Assembly (NCBI RefSeq): GCF_039523335.1
Contig: NZ_BAAAFC010000001.1
Span: 2,790,001-2,854,000 of the forward strand
DNA from: Marinobacter szutsaonensis
GTDB taxonomy: Bacteria; Pseudomonadota; Gammaproteobacteria; Pseudomonadales; Oleiphilaceae
Length of the DNA stretch: 64,000 nt
Reading direction: 5' to 3'
Of the stretch, positions 28,015-38,875 are shown piece after piece; the first letter of the stretch is position 1; the number at the start of each line of letters is the position of its first letter. A program made the position numbers and the translations under genes. The notes under the pieces were generated by a model that saw nothing but the letters and a program-made list of their open reading frames with translations, searched no databases and was not told the origin of the DNA.

Positions 28015-28752
28015 ATGAAGCAGGTTTTGATTGCGGGTGTCAGCGGGGCGATAGGCTCCGCCCTGGCCCGTCAGTTACTCGATACGGATCCCGAACGGAC
28101 CGTTCTTGGGCTGTGCCGGAACCCGGAGGCACTGCGGGAGCAGATCCCGGACAACCGGTTGCGACTCGTCCAGTGGGACGCGGAAACCGGGAGCGTGGAG
28201 GAGCTGGGTAACAGCCTGACGGAAATGCTGGGTCCGGGTGGCGAGCTGGACACCGTAATCTATGCCGCCGGCTTGCTGCACGACAGCGAGATGTTTCCCG
28301 AGAAACGGATCGAGGATCTTGAGGCCGGGGCGATGGCGCGCTCCTTCGCCGTCAACTGCACCGGCTTTGGTACTGTGATGCGCGCGGCCATACCCCATTT
28401 GCGACATCGCCGGTTCAAGCGGATTGCGGCGATTTCCGCCAGGGTCGGGTCGATCGGAGATAACCGGTTTGGTGGGTGGTACGCCTACCGTTGTTCCAAG
28501 GCGGCACTCAATATGCTGGTCAGGAACCTGTCGGTGGAGTTGCCAAGGCGATGTCGACCAGTGAGCTGTGTTGCCGTGCATCCGGGGACCACCGAATCGG
28601 GGCTCAGTGAACCCTTCCAGCAGTCACTGGCCAGTCTGCAGGTGCACAAGCCCGGGGAAACTGCAGCCAACCTGTTGAGGGTGATCGGAACACTGAATGA
28701 GAGCAGTAACGGGCGTTTCTTCAGTTGGGATGGCAGCGAGTTGCCCTGGTGA
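28015..28752 (+). CDS. SDR-family oxidoreductase (C-factor/CsgA-like)
   Basis: A 245-residue short-chain dehydrogenase. The NAD(P) motif VLIAGVSGAIGSALARQLL is at residues 4-22, a YAAG motif near 85, and the catalytic Tyr-x3-Lys is WYAYRCSKAALN near residues 156-167, with the serine in ISARVGSIGD. The TTG at 28003 is less likely than the ATG at 28015, which has GGAG at 6 nt. A C-factor-like SDR is often found near ECF sigma/ChrR pairs such as the one that follows convergently; functional linkage here is inferred only. A hairpin GGGTTTT-TCTG-AAAACCC (about 27965-27982) precedes the gene. Confidence 0.88.
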   Translation: MKQVLIAGVSGAIGSALARQLLDTDPERTVLGLCRNPEALREQIPDNRLRLVQWDAETGSVEELGNSLTEMLGPGGELDTVIYAAGLLHDSEMFPEKRIEDLEAGAMARSFAVNCTGFGTVMRAAIPHLRHRRFKRIAAISARVGSIGDNRFGGWYAYRCSKAALNMLVRNLSVELPRRCRPVSCVAVHPGTTESGLSEPFQQSLASLQVHKPGETAANLLRVIGTLNESSNGRFFSWDGSELPW

Positions 28753-28760
28753 GGTGGGAT

Positions 28761-28793
28761 TCTGTACCGCCCCGAAGGGAAGGGCGGTACAGA
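28761..28793. terminator. 12-bp hairpin between convergent SDR and chrR genes
   Basis: Perfect 12-bp inverted repeat TCTGTACCGCCC (28761-28772) and its complement (28782-28793) with a 9-nt loop, positioned 9 nt after the SDR stop and 16 nt before the chrR stop. No T-run follows on either strand, so it may work as a bidirectional barrier rather than a standard terminator. Confidence 0.5.
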
Positions 28794-28808
28794 TATAAAG
28801 ATAGCAGG

Positions 28809-29447
28809 CTAACGGATAAACGGGTTGAGAAGGCGGGTAAACCGGCCGGTCAGCTTCACCGGAGCGCTGAGAACGGACAGGGTAATACAGTCCTCACAGC
28901 CAACCGCCACCGGTTTGTGTTCATCCTGCTCGTTGAGCACGACAAAGTCCCACTGATTGAAGACGCCGTTCTGGTCCGCGAACGCACCCTGGAGAACGAT
29001 CGTCGTTTCATTGCCCCGGTGTGTGTGAGCGGGCGCCTTGCCTCCGGCTGCCAGTTTCTGCAACACCACCTGTTCGCTCTGGCCGGGGAATTTCTCGCTG
29101 ATGTCCAGCACGCTGACATCGCCCAGTTGTCGCTTCCAGGGCAGCGCGTTCAGGTTTTCCCCGAGCAGCTTCTGCAGTGCGCTCATCCTCGGCGGGGCCG
29201 GTTGCACCGGTTCGCTGTCGGGCTCACTGTCAATGCGGGACAGAATGCTGTCAAAGATGCTCTCGGAGACGCTGACCTTGGGCTGCTCTTCCATCATCAC
29301 GGCGCCCAGGCTGTCCAGGGTGTCTACACGGCTCCTGCAGTGCGGGCACTTATCCAGGTGCAGCCGGATGCACAGGGCATGGGGCTCGCTCAGGTTTCCT
29401 GCGCTGTACTCCATGAGGGTCAGGCTTTCGGGATGGTGCCGTGTCAT
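28809..29447 (-). CDS. chrR: ChrR-type cupin anti-sigma factor
   Basis: A 212-residue zinc anti-sigma factor. The N-terminal anti-sigma domain has the ZAS motif HLDKCPHC (H-x3-C-x2-C, near residue 29-36). The C-terminal half (about 105-200) is a cupin domain with the zinc-ligand segment APAHTHRGNETTIVLQGAF. In Rhodobacter this architecture binds an ECF sigma factor and releases it under singlet oxygen. The start codon overlaps the stop of the sigma gene by four bases, the usual coupling of sigma/anti-sigma pairs. Confidence 0.92.
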   Translation of the reverse strand: MTRHHPESLTLMEYSAGNLSEPHALCIRLHLDKCPHCRSRVDTLDSLGAVMMEEQPKVSVSESIFDSILSRIDSEPDSEPVQPAPPRMSALQKLLGENLNALPWKRQLGDVSVLDISEKFPGQSEQVVLQKLAAGGKAPAHTHRGNETTIVLQGAFADQNGVFNQWDFVVLNEQDEHKPVAVGCEDCITLSVLSAPVKLTGRFTRLLNPFIR

Positions 29448-30043
29448 ACGTTCTGATCCTGCAAAATCACTTTCAACTTGTTCAGGGCCAGGCGAACCCG
29501 GCTTTTCACCGTACCAAGGGGGATATTCAGCTCGTCCGCAACCATCTGGTGGGACTTGTTCTCCATGTAAACCTTGGCAATCACCGTGATCTGCTCCTCG
29601 GGCAGATGACTCAGTGATTCGCGGATTCGCCGCTCAGACATAAGACGGTGCAGAGAGGTGACCGGTTCATCCTCGTTGTCGCCGGGGATCTGCCAGAGAT
29701 CTTCGGTCTCCACCAGCATCTCGGCACTGGATCTCTGCATCTTGCGCAGCATGTCGATGCGCTGGTTACGGGCGATGGTAAAGATCCAGGTGGAGGCCGC
29801 TGCCTTGCGCCAGTCATAAAGACAGGAGCGCCGCCAGATCGAGACAAACACTTCCTGTACCAGTTCTTCCGCGTGGCTCGCCAGGCCATTGGCCATGGCG
29901 TAATACTTGATCTGCGGACCAAAGTGCTCGAACAGCGCGTGGTAGGCCTCGCGGTCCTGGTGTTTGCCCACTTTGTCCAGCAATTGGCTCCAGGGGTCCT
30001 TGCGGCCCTCGGGTTTTGCTGGTTTCGGATCCAGTGTTGTCAC
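29444..30043 (-). CDS. rpoE: ECF sigma factor of the ChrR-partner group (ECF11/RpoE-like)
   Basis: A 199-residue ECF sigma factor with sigma region 2 (YHALFEHFGPQIKYYAMAN...EELVQEVFVSIWRR) at about 25-90 and region 4 (LPEEQITVIAKVYMENKSHQMVADELNIPLGTVKSRVRLALNKL) at about 140-190. The start is uncertain: GTG at 30043 has AAGGAG 6 nt upstream and is preferred; an ATG at 30091 or 30088 and a GTG at 30100 are in frame without good sites. Its partner ChrR is coupled downstream, and a TGATCC-N18-TAAATC promoter lies upstream, matching the group's own recognition pattern, so autoregulation is likely. Expected role: response to singlet oxygen or other oxidants. Confidence 0.9.
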   Translation of the reverse strand: MTTLDPKPAKPEGRKDPWSQLLDKVGKHQDREAYHALFEHFGPQIKYYAMANGLASHAEELVQEVFVSIWRRSCLYDWRKAAASTWIFTIARNQRIDMLRKMQRSSAEMLVETEDLWQIPGDNEDEPVTSLHRLMSERRIRESLSHLPEEQITVIAKVYMENKSHQMVADELNIPLGTVKSRVRLALNKLKVILQDQNV

Positions 30044-30124
30044 CGGACGCTCCTTGACAGTCGCATGGCTTGAGCTTGTTCTGGTCATCATTCTATGCAC
30101 TCGTCGCGGGTTTGTCAGTCGCAG

Positions 30125-30154
30125 GATTTACGAGGGCATGAAGACACCGGATCA
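30125..30154 (-). promoter_or_regulatory. ECF11-type autoregulatory promoter of the sigma-chrR operon
   Basis: On the minus strand TGATCC (30154-30149), an 18-nt spacer, and TAAATC (30130-30125). The Rhodobacter sphaeroides RpoE/ChrR consensus is TGATCC-N18-TAAGA, so the -35 and spacing match exactly and the -10 closely. It lies 25-80 nt upstream of the candidate starts. Confidence 0.65.
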
Positions 30155-30164
30155 GTGGGACCAC

Positions 30165-30186
30165 AAAAAATCGGAAAAGTTTTCCG
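30165..30186 (-). terminator. terminator of speA
   Basis: Minus strand: palindrome CGGAAAACTTTTCCG followed by A and six T (30170-30165), 36 nt after the speA stop. A second stem AGCGGTCG / CGACCGCT (30198-30223) overlaps the stop codon. Both lie directly upstream of the ECF promoter. Confidence 0.7.
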
Positions 30187-30221
30187 TTTCTGCCGGGAGC
30201 GGTCGGCGGCAGCGGCGACCG

Positions 30222-32132
<1,911 letters not shown>

Positions 32133-32186
32133 GCTTGCTATCCTTTCAGGAAACCGGGCCGGTCGGGTGCCGGAAATATGGGCGCC

Positions 32187-32215
32187 ATTGTAGGGCCAAC
32201 CTTCGTTGGCTGAAA
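32187..32215 (-). promoter_or_regulatory. speA promoter with palindrome in the spacer
   Basis: Minus strand TTTCAG (32215-32210), 17-nt spacer, TACAAT (32192-32187). The spacer holds a perfect palindrome GCCAAC-CTTC-GTTGGC (32195-32210), a likely repressor site or hairpin. The speA ATG is about 55 nt downstream. Confidence 0.45.
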
Positions 32216-32260
32216 GAACCGGATGTGGAAAATACGTGCTTCCGGACGACCATAAATACT

Positions 32261-32288
32261 TTGGCTGCCGTGATCCCGGCCCTACAAT
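32261..32288 (+). promoter_or_regulatory. sigma-70 promoter of speE
   Basis: TTGGCT (32261-32266), 16-nt spacer, TACAAT (32283-32288), about 45 nt upstream of the speE ATG. The CCCTACAAT context is shared with the speA promoter on the other strand. Confidence 0.5.
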
Positions 32289-32333
32289 ACGCCCCTTTCA
32301 ACATAGCCCATGGTGCATAGCGGGAGGCAACAG

Positions 32334-33215
32334 ATGACAGCATTGAACGAGGGATGGTTTACCGAGGTCTTTCAGGATCAGGGTACGGCTTTTTCCCTGC
32401 AGGTGAAGAAGAAACTGCACGAAGAACAGACACCGTTCCAGAAGCTCGAGATCTACGAGACCGAAACCTTCGGCAACCTGATGGTGCTGGATGGCTGCGT
32501 GATGCTGACCACCCGTGACAACTTTCTGTACCACGAGATGATGACCCATCCGGCCCTGTTCACCCACCGGGATCCGAAAAAGGTGGTCATTGTCGGGGGT
32601 GGTGACTGCGGCACGCTGAAAGAAGTGCTGAAGCATCCGGGTGTGGAAGAAGCCTGGCAGGTGGAAATCGACGAGCGGGTGACCCGCATGTCCGAGAAAT
32701 ATTTCCCGGAACTGTGTGAGGCCAATGACGATCCCCGCGCCAACTTCTTTTTCGGTGACGGTATCCAGTGGATGCGCGACATCGAGCCCAGCAGCGTTGA
32801 CCTGATCATCATCGACAGCACCGATCCGGTCGGCCCCGCCGAGGGCCTGTTCGCCCTGGATTTCTACCGGGACGCCATGCTGGCGTTGCGGGAGGGTGGC
32901 ATCATCGTGCAGCAGAGTGAATCACCGCTGTTGCACACCGACACCATCATCAAGTCCATCCACGAGGACATGCGCAAGGCCGGTTTCGAACATGTGCAGA
33001 CCCTGCCATTCCCCCAGCCGGTCTATCCCACGGGGTGGTGGAGCTGCACCATGGCCAGCAAGGCCAATCCGTTGCGTTATTTCCGGGAGGAGGATTCCGC
33101 GAATCGCCCGTTTGTCACCCGTTATTACAATCCGGGCGTCCATCACGGAGCTCTGGCCATGCCGCAGTTCATGCTGGATGCCCTGGAGGATCAGGTCATT
33201 CCAGGGGAGGCGTGA
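32334..33215 (+). CDS. speE: spermidine synthase (aminopropyltransferase)
   Basis: Cytosolic enzyme that transfers an aminopropyl group from decarboxylated SAM to putrescine. The 293-residue protein has the signature VVIVGGGDCGTLKEVLKHP near residues 85-103, the acidic EIDERVT and DLIIIDSTDPVGPA motifs, and the gate-keeping YHEMMTHP segment. The ATG at 32334 follows GGGAGG; an upstream in-frame ATG at 32310 lacks a site. Divergent from speA. Confidence 0.95.
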   Translation: MTALNEGWFTEVFQDQGTAFSLQVKKKLHEEQTPFQKLEIYETETFGNLMVLDGCVMLTTRDNFLYHEMMTHPALFTHRDPKKVVIVGGGDCGTLKEVLKHPGVEEAWQVEIDERVTRMSEKYFPELCEANDDPRANFFFGDGIQWMRDIEPSSVDLIIIDSTDPVGPAEGLFALDFYRDAMLALREGGIIVQQSESPLLHTDTIIKSIHEDMRKAGFEHVQTLPFPQPVYPTGWWSCTMASKANPLRYFREEDSANRPFVTRYYNPGVHHGALAMPQFMLDALEDQVIPGEA

Positions 33216-33319
33216 CGCAAAATTAGACACTTCCCGAGTGTGATCTAGACTTTAGGCAGTGATCGCCTTTCGATCATCAGCGTTGGATTCAGCCAGAGGA
33301 AGTTGCAGAGGAAGTCGTT

Positions 33320-33511
33320 ATGGATGTACGCAAGGGAGAGCAGGAGCGTAACTGGTTCCGCAGTAAGCGCTTTGAAATGATCAACGGTCAGTGGTATTTC
33401 CAGACCCGGGAGGGAACCATGGAGGGGCCATTCGACAGCATGCGGGAAGCGGAGATGGAGTTGCTGCTGTATCTGCGCCATGCCGACGACGCCCTGTTCC
33501 AGGGAGTCTGA
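33320..33511 (+). CDS. DUF6316 family small protein
   Basis: A 63-residue soluble protein: RSKRFEMINGQWYFQTREGTMEGPFDSMREAEMELLLYLRH. The NGQWYF.TREG...GPF.S...A...L..Y motif marks the DUF6316 family found widely in Pseudomonas-related genera. Function unknown. The ATG at 33320 has AGAGGAAG upstream. It is followed immediately by two 30-nt palindromic repeats and then the convergent amtB gene. Confidence 0.85.
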   Translation: MDVRKGEQERNWFRSKRFEMINGQWYFQTREGTMEGPFDSMREAEMELLLYLRHADDALFQGV

Positions 33512-33519
33512 ATGAAGAA

Positions 33520-33549
33520 GGGGTCAGATGAAAACCTTCATCTGACCCC
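33520..33549. repeat. 30-nt REP-like palindrome, copy 1
   Basis: Arms GGGGTCAGATGAA and TTCATCTGACCCC (13 nt each, perfect) with loop AACC. First of seven copies in the window. It begins 8 nt after the DUF6316 stop. Confidence 0.9.
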
Positions 33550-33577
33550 ATGGTCAAGTCCAGTCTGCGGTACCCTC

Positions 33578-33607
33578 GGGGTCAGATGAACGCTTTCATC
33601 TGACCCC
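33578..33607. repeat. 30-nt REP-like palindrome, copy 2
   Basis: Same 13-nt arms as copy 1, loop CGCT. It lies 58 nt from copy 1 (start to start) and just after the amtB stop on the minus strand, so the pair fills the whole DUF6316-amtB gap. Confidence 0.9.
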
Positions 33608-33622
33608 TCCTTCACAGCGGCC

Positions 33623-34894
33623 TTACTGCTTGCCGCTGACAAACTCCGGATAGGCTTCCATGCCACACTCGGACAGGTCCACACCTTCGTACTCGTCTTC
33701 CTCGCTGACCCGCAGGCCCATGACCGCCTTCAGGATGCCCCAGACAATCAGGCTGGCCACGAAGACCCAGACGAAGATGGTGATGGCGCCGATGATCTGG
33801 CCGCTGAAGCTGACGTCGCCGTTGGTGACCGGCACCAGCAGCAGACCCAGCAGGCCACACACACCGTGCACAGAGATGGCACCCACCGGATCGTCGATGC
33901 GCAGCTTGTCCATGGTCACGATGCTCAGCACAACCAGCACGCCGCCGATGGCACCGAAGAGAGTGGCGGTCAGCGCACTCGGAGTGGAAGGCTCGGCAGT
34001 GATCACCACCAGGCCGGCCAGGGCGCCGTTGAGCAGCATGGTCAGGTCAGCCTTGCCGAACATCAGGCGGGCTGTGATCAGGGCGGCAACCGCACCACCG
34101 GCAGCGGCGGTGTTGGTGTTCAGGAACACCATGGCCACGGAGTTGGCGCTGGCGATGTCGCCCAGTTTCAGGACAGAGCCACCGTTGAAGCCGAACCAGC
34201 CCATCCACAGGATGAAGGTACCCAGGGTCGCCAGCGGCAGGTTGGCACCGGGGAAGGCGCGAATCTCGCCGTTCGGGCCGTACTTGCCTTTACGGGCACC
34301 CAGCAGGAGCACGCCGGCCAGGGCCGCAGACGCACCGGCCATGTGCACGATGCCGGAGCCGGCAAAGTCACTGAAGCCAAGGTCGCCCAGGTTGTACATG
34401 CCGAACACGGAGGCACCACCCCAGGTCCACGCACCTTCCATCGGGTAGATGAAACCGGTCATCACTACGGCGAAGACCAGGAAGGCCCAGAGCTTCATGC
34501 GCTCGGCCACGGCACCGGAGACGATGGACATGGCTGTGGCGACGAACACCACCTGGAAGAAGAAGTCAGAGGCACCGGAGTAGATGGAGCCACCCTCGAA
34601 GCCGTCCTCACGGCCGGCGAAGTCGCCCAGCACACCAGCAACGTCCACGTCTGCAATGCCGGACAGGAACACGTTGCCGCCGTACATGATGGCGTAACCG
34701 CAGACCAGGTACATGATGCAGGAAATCGCGAACAGCGCGACGTTCTTGGTCAGGATTTCAGTGGTGTTCTTGGCTCGCACCAGGCCGGATTCCAGCATGG
34801 CAAAGCCCGCGGCCATCCACATGACTAATGCGCCGCACACCAGGAAATAAAACGTATCTATAGCGTATTGCAGGTGAAAAAGATTGCTTTCCAT
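33623..34894 (-). CDS. amtB: ammonium transporter AmtB
   Basis: Inner-membrane ammonium channel. The 423-residue protein has about 11 transmembrane helices; the family segments MWMAAGFAMLESGLVRAKNT (near the N-terminus), GDFAGSGIVHMAGASAAL with the pore histidine near residue 175, and ISVHGVCGLLG with the second pore histidine near 345 are all present. The ATG at 34894 follows GGAGGG; in-frame extension to 34912 is not supported. It is downstream of glnK, whose product blocks the channel when nitrogen is plentiful. Confidence 0.97.
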   Translation of the reverse strand: MESNLFHLQYAIDTFYFLVCGALVMWMAAGFAMLESGLVRAKNTTEILTKNVALFAISCIMYLVCGYAIMYGGNVFLSGIADVDVAGVLGDFAGREDGFEGGSIYSGASDFFFQVVFVATAMSIVSGAVAERMKLWAFLVFAVVMTGFIYPMEGAWTWGGASVFGMYNLGDLGFSDFAGSGIVHMAGASAALAGVLLLGARKGKYGPNGEIRAFPGANLPLATLGTFILWMGWFGFNGGSVLKLGDIASANSVAMVFLNTNTAAAGGAVAALITARLMFGKADLTMLLNGALAGLVVITAEPSTPSALTATLFGAIGGVLVVLSIVTMDKLRIDDPVGAISVHGVCGLLGLLLVPVTNGDVSFSGQIIGAITIFVWVFVASLIVWGILKAVMGLRVSEEDEYEGVDLSECGMEAYPEFVSGKQ

Positions 34895-34966
34895 TTGAAG
34901 CCCTCCGCACAAGGCTCTTCAGGTTATAGGTTTTTTGCGTTGGCTGACTGGTTGGTCAGGTCAGGC

Positions 34967-35671
<705 letters not shown>

Positions 35672-35686
35672 TCAGTGAGGTAAAAC

Positions 35687-35941
35687 GTGAAAGGTCCGCA
35701 GGATATACTCTCTCAGCTACAGGGCCAGTTCGGTCAGTTCGTCCCCGATATGGCCCGTGCCGCCCGGGAAGACTTTGAAACCCAGGCCCGCGCCACGGTG
35801 ATGTCGGTCCTGTCGCGCCTGGAACTGGTGACCCGAGAAGAATTTGATGCCCAGCAGGCGGTACTGATGAAGACACGGGAAAAGGTGGAGGCACTGGAAT
35901 CCCGCGTCGCCGAGCTGGAACAGAAACTCCAGGGCAAGTAA
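35687..35941 (+). CDS. ubiK: ubiquinone biosynthesis accessory factor UbiK (YqiC/BMFP family)
   Basis: An 84-residue coiled-coil protein: amphipathic N-terminus (ILSQLQGQFGQFVPDMARAARED) and a C-terminal heptad helix (VTREEFDAQQAVLMKTREKV...LEQKLQGK). Length and the TREEFD.Q..VL..TREK..ALE motif match UbiK, which helps assemble the soluble Ubi complex. The GTG start at 35687 follows GAGG. It is followed 51 nt later by comM, as in Pseudomonas. Confidence 0.9.
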   Translation: MKGPQDILSQLQGQFGQFVPDMARAAREDFETQARATVMSVLSRLELVTREEFDAQQAVLMKTREKVEALESRVAELEQKLQGK

Positions 35942-35992
35942 TGCCCTGTTGGTGGGCAGGATGCCCGCCGGAACGAACCATGGAAGGTGATT

Positions 35993-37525
35993 ATGCTTGC
36001 CGTTGTCCATTCCCGCGCCAGCATTGGCGTGTCGGCCCCTGCGGTTACCGTGGAGGTCCATCTCTCGGGCGGCCTGCCGGCGTTGTCCATTGTCGGTTTG
36101 CCGGAGACCGGTGTCCGTGAAAGCAAGGAGCGTGTGCGCAGTGCACTGCTGAACGCCGGCTTCGAATTTCCCGCCAAACGCATCACCATCAATCTTGCCC
36201 CGGCCGATCTTCCCAAGGAGGGTGGGCGCTTTGACTTGCCGATTGCCCTGGGCATCCTGGCGGCTTCCGGGCAGATTCCGGAGCAGAGCCTGGAAGGCTG
36301 CGAGTTTGTTGGCGAACTGTCCCTGGATGGCGCGCTTCGACCCCTCAAGGGCATTCTCCCGGCCGTACTGGCGGCCCGGAATGAGGGGCGGCAATTGCTG
36401 GTGCCCCAGTCTAATGCCGAAGAAGCGGCGCTGGCGAGCCGGGATGATGTGCTGGCGGCTGCCCACATCCTGACCGTGAGCGAGCATCTGTCCGGCCGGG
36501 CGCGGTTGGTTCCTGTCCCCGGCGCGACCCAGGCGCAGACTTCTGATGACCGTGAGCAGGTGGCTGATCTTTCCGACGTGCGGGGCCAACGGGTGCCTCG
36601 CCGGGCGCTGGAGGTCGCTGCAGCCGGCGGTCATAACCTTTTGTTGTTTGGTCCGCCAGGGACGGGCAAGAGCATGCTGGCGAGTCGTTTGCCTGGCATT
36701 CTGCCCATGCTGACGGACGACGCCGCCATGGAAGTGGCGAGCGTACATTCGGTGGCGGGACTACCGGTCCGGGAAGGGCGCTGGCGGGAGCCGCCGTTCC
36801 GAGCACCCCACCACACTGCCTCGGCCGTGGCGTTGGTGGGGGGTGGCAGCAGTCCCCGCCCGGGTGAGATCTCCCTGGCGCACCGGGGCGTACTTTTCCT
36901 TGATGAGTTACCGGAGTTCGAGCGGCGGGTACTCGAGGTGCTGAGGGAGCCCATGGAGACCGGTGAAATCGCCATCAGCCGGGCAGCCCGGCAGGTGCGT
37001 TTCCCGGCCCGTTTCCAGGTGGTGGGGGCGATGAACCCCTGTCCCTGTGGTTACAGTGGTCACCCCTCCATCGACTGTCAGTGTACGCCTGCACAGGTAA
37101 TGCGATACCGCTCCAAAATCTCGGGGCCTTTGTTGGACCGTTTCGACCTGCACGTGGAGGTGCCGGTGCAAAGCGGCGAGGTATTGATGCAGTCGGGTAC
37201 GGAAGAGGAATCGAGCGCCTCGGTGCGTGCCCGGGTGGAAGACGCCCGGGCGCGCCAGCTGGAACGGGGGCAGCTCAACGCCCTGTTGTCCGGGCGCGCC
37301 CTGCATGAGGCCTGCCGCCTTGATGTAGAGAGTGAGCGGATGCTGGCCGGGGCCATGGAACGGCTGGGGCTGTCGGCCCGGGCGCTCCACCGTATCCTGA
37401 GACTGGCACGCACGCTGGCGGATCTGGAGGCGGTGGAAACGGTGTCCTACGCCCACCTAGTGGAGGCGCTCGGTTACCGTCAGCTTGATCGGCAGCAGGG
37501 CCGGCACTCGGTGGTATCCGCCTGA
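35993..37525 (+). CDS. comM: YifB/ComM family Mg-chelatase-like AAA+ ATPase
   Basis: A 510-residue AAA+ protein. The N-terminal Lon-S5-like domain (about 1-165) is followed by a Mg-chelatase-type ATPase with Walker A LLFGPPGTGKSMLASRLP near 220, Walker B LFLDELPEF near 305 and the sensor region MNPCPCGYSGHP near 350. ComM is a hexameric helicase that promotes branch migration of incoming DNA during natural transformation. The ATG at 35993 follows GGAAGG; a GTG two codons upstream is the alternative. Confidence 0.93.
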   Translation: MLAVVHSRASIGVSAPAVTVEVHLSGGLPALSIVGLPETGVRESKERVRSALLNAGFEFPAKRITINLAPADLPKEGGRFDLPIALGILAASGQIPEQSLEGCEFVGELSLDGALRPLKGILPAVLAARNEGRQLLVPQSNAEEAALASRDDVLAAAHILTVSEHLSGRARLVPVPGATQAQTSDDREQVADLSDVRGQRVPRRALEVAAAGGHNLLLFGPPGTGKSMLASRLPGILPMLTDDAAMEVASVHSVAGLPVREGRWREPPFRAPHHTASAVALVGGGSSPRPGEISLAHRGVLFLDELPEFERRVLEVLREPMETGEIAISRAARQVRFPARFQVVGAMNPCPCGYSGHPSIDCQCTPAQVMRYRSKISGPLLDRFDLHVEVPVQSGEVLMQSGTEEESSASVRARVEDARARQLERGQLNALLSGRALHEACRLDVESERMLAGAMERLGLSARALHRILRLARTLADLEAVETVSYAHLVEALGYRQLDRQQGRHSVVSA

Positions 37526-37595
37526 GCGGACGGACTCTGGTAAACTGTGGCCAGAATGTTAACCAGAACCCGCAGCCTGCGGTTAAGGATTCCAG

Positions 37596-38327
37596 ATGAC
37601 TGACCAGAATGAACCGCAAGACAAGCAGGAAACCTCGGATTCGCCGGTAACCACCCGCCGTGGTGTTCGCAGCTTTGTGCTCCGTCAGGGTCGTATGACC
37701 GAGGGCCAGAAAAAAGCTTTTGACCGGGGCTGGGCCAAGTACGGCCTGAGCCGCGAGGACGGCATGATCGATCCCCGTGAGGTATTTGGCCGTGATGCCA
37801 TGCTCAACCTGGAAATCGGCTTCGGTATGGGCAAGTCCCTGGCCGAGATGGCCGAGGCCGCGCCGGAGCAGGATTTTATCGGAGTGGAAGTGCACCTGCC
37901 GGGCGTTGGCTCCCTGCTCAAGGAAATCGAGGACCGGGGCCTGGAAAATGTCCGCATCTACAACATCGATGCCAATGATGTCATCGATCTGTGCCTGCCG
38001 GATGCCTGCCTTGACCGGGTCATGGTGTTTTTCCCGGATCCCTGGCCGAAGAAGAAGCACCACAAGCGCCGGTTGATCCAGCCGGAGTTTGTCCAGCGTC
38101 TCCGGCACAAGCTCCGGGTCGGCGGTGTGCTGCACCTGGCGACTGACTGGGAAAACTACGCCGAACACATGATGGAAGTGATGAGCGAGTCGGAAGGCTT
38201 TGCCAATGCCGGGGAACCGGGTGAGTTCTCACCGCGCCCGGATGATCGGCCAATCACCAAGTTCGAGAAGCGCGGTGAGAGTCTGGGCCATGGCGTCTGG
38301 GATCTTCTGTTCCACCGCACCAACTGA
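37596..38327 (+). CDS. trmB: tRNA (guanine-N7)-methyltransferase
   Basis: SAM-dependent enzyme forming m7G46 in tRNA. The 243-residue Rossmann protein has the SAM motif [15 protein letters not shown] near residue 70, [11 protein letters not shown] near 100, and the family signature [21 protein letters not shown] near 145 (given here in part), which carries the catalytic Asp. Monocistronic, preceded by GGTTAAGGA. Confidence 0.95.
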   Translation: MTDQNEPQDKQETSDSPVTTRRGVRSFVLRQGRMTEGQKKAFDRGWAKYGLSREDGMIDPREVFGRDAMLNLEIGFGMGKSLAEMAEAAPEQDFIGVEVHLPGVGSLLKEIEDRGLENVRIYNIDANDVIDLCLPDACLDRVMVFFPDPWPKKKHHKRRLIQPEFVQRLRHKLRVGGVLHLATDWENYAEHMMEVMSESEGFANAGEPGEFSPRPDDRPITKFEKRGESLGHGVWDLLFHRTN

Positions 38328-38341
38328 ATACCTTTGCCGGG

Positions 38342-38875
38342 TCAGCCGTGGGCGAGAGGATGTCGCCGGGCGGCCCGGATGATCACCAGGCCGGCCACGC
38401 CCAGGGTGAGGCCGGTGAGCTTGACCAGTGCACAGAGCGTGGCCGAAAGGCTGACCGCATCGGTGGGTGGGTTGAAGTTATTCAGCAGCAGGATGTTCTC
38501 GGAGACATCCGCCACGCCCGCCGCGACAAACAGCGCCCTGACCCAGCGCCCCACGACCCGTTCCCGGATACCGGGCCGGTCCCGCGTCAGGTGACGGGTG
38601 AGGTGCAGCAAGGCCAGCAGATAAGCCGCTATAAACACAAAATCGAGCCACAGTGAAACCCGGGCCCAGAACTGGCCATCAGAGCGCCAGCTCCGCAGGA
38701 TCGCGTGGGCTTGATCTGCGGTGGCTGCAAACTGAAAGCTGACAATGCCCTGGGGCGCTGAGCCAGTCTGCAATGGCTGATTGACCATCAGCAGGCCTCC
38801 CAGCAGAATGGCGGCGATTACCAGGCTGGTTTTAAGGGATTTTGGCAGGGGAGCCCATCCGTGTGCCGGGTCCAT
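38342..38875 (-). CDS. hypothetical inner-membrane protein
   Basis: A 177-residue protein with four predicted membrane helices: about 15-33 (SLVIAAILLGGLLMV), 72-92 (LWLDFVFIAAYLLALLHL), 112-135 (ALFVAAGVADVSENILLL) and 145-165 (LVKLTGLTLGVAGLVII). A cytoplasmic basic loop (HLTRHLTRDRPGIRERVVGR) lies between helices 2 and 3. I do not recognise a function. Its start overlaps the hemW stop by one base, so it is the last gene of the metX-metW-DUF4426-rdgB-hemW unit. Confidence 0.75.
   Translation of the reverse strand: MDPAHGWAPLPKSLKTSLVIAAILLGGLLMVNQPLQTGSAPQGIVSFQFAATADQAHAILRSWRSDGQFWARVSLWLDFVFIAAYLLALLHLTRHLTRDRPGIRERVVGRWVRALFVAAGVADVSENILLLNNFNPPTDAVSLSATLCALVKLTGLTLGVAGLVIIRAARRHPLAHG

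Noticed and set aside
33520..33607. Two equal palindromes as a possible CRISPR array
   Set aside because: The repeats are perfect palindromes with variable loops, spaced 28 nt, and do not form a longer array; no cas genes are near.
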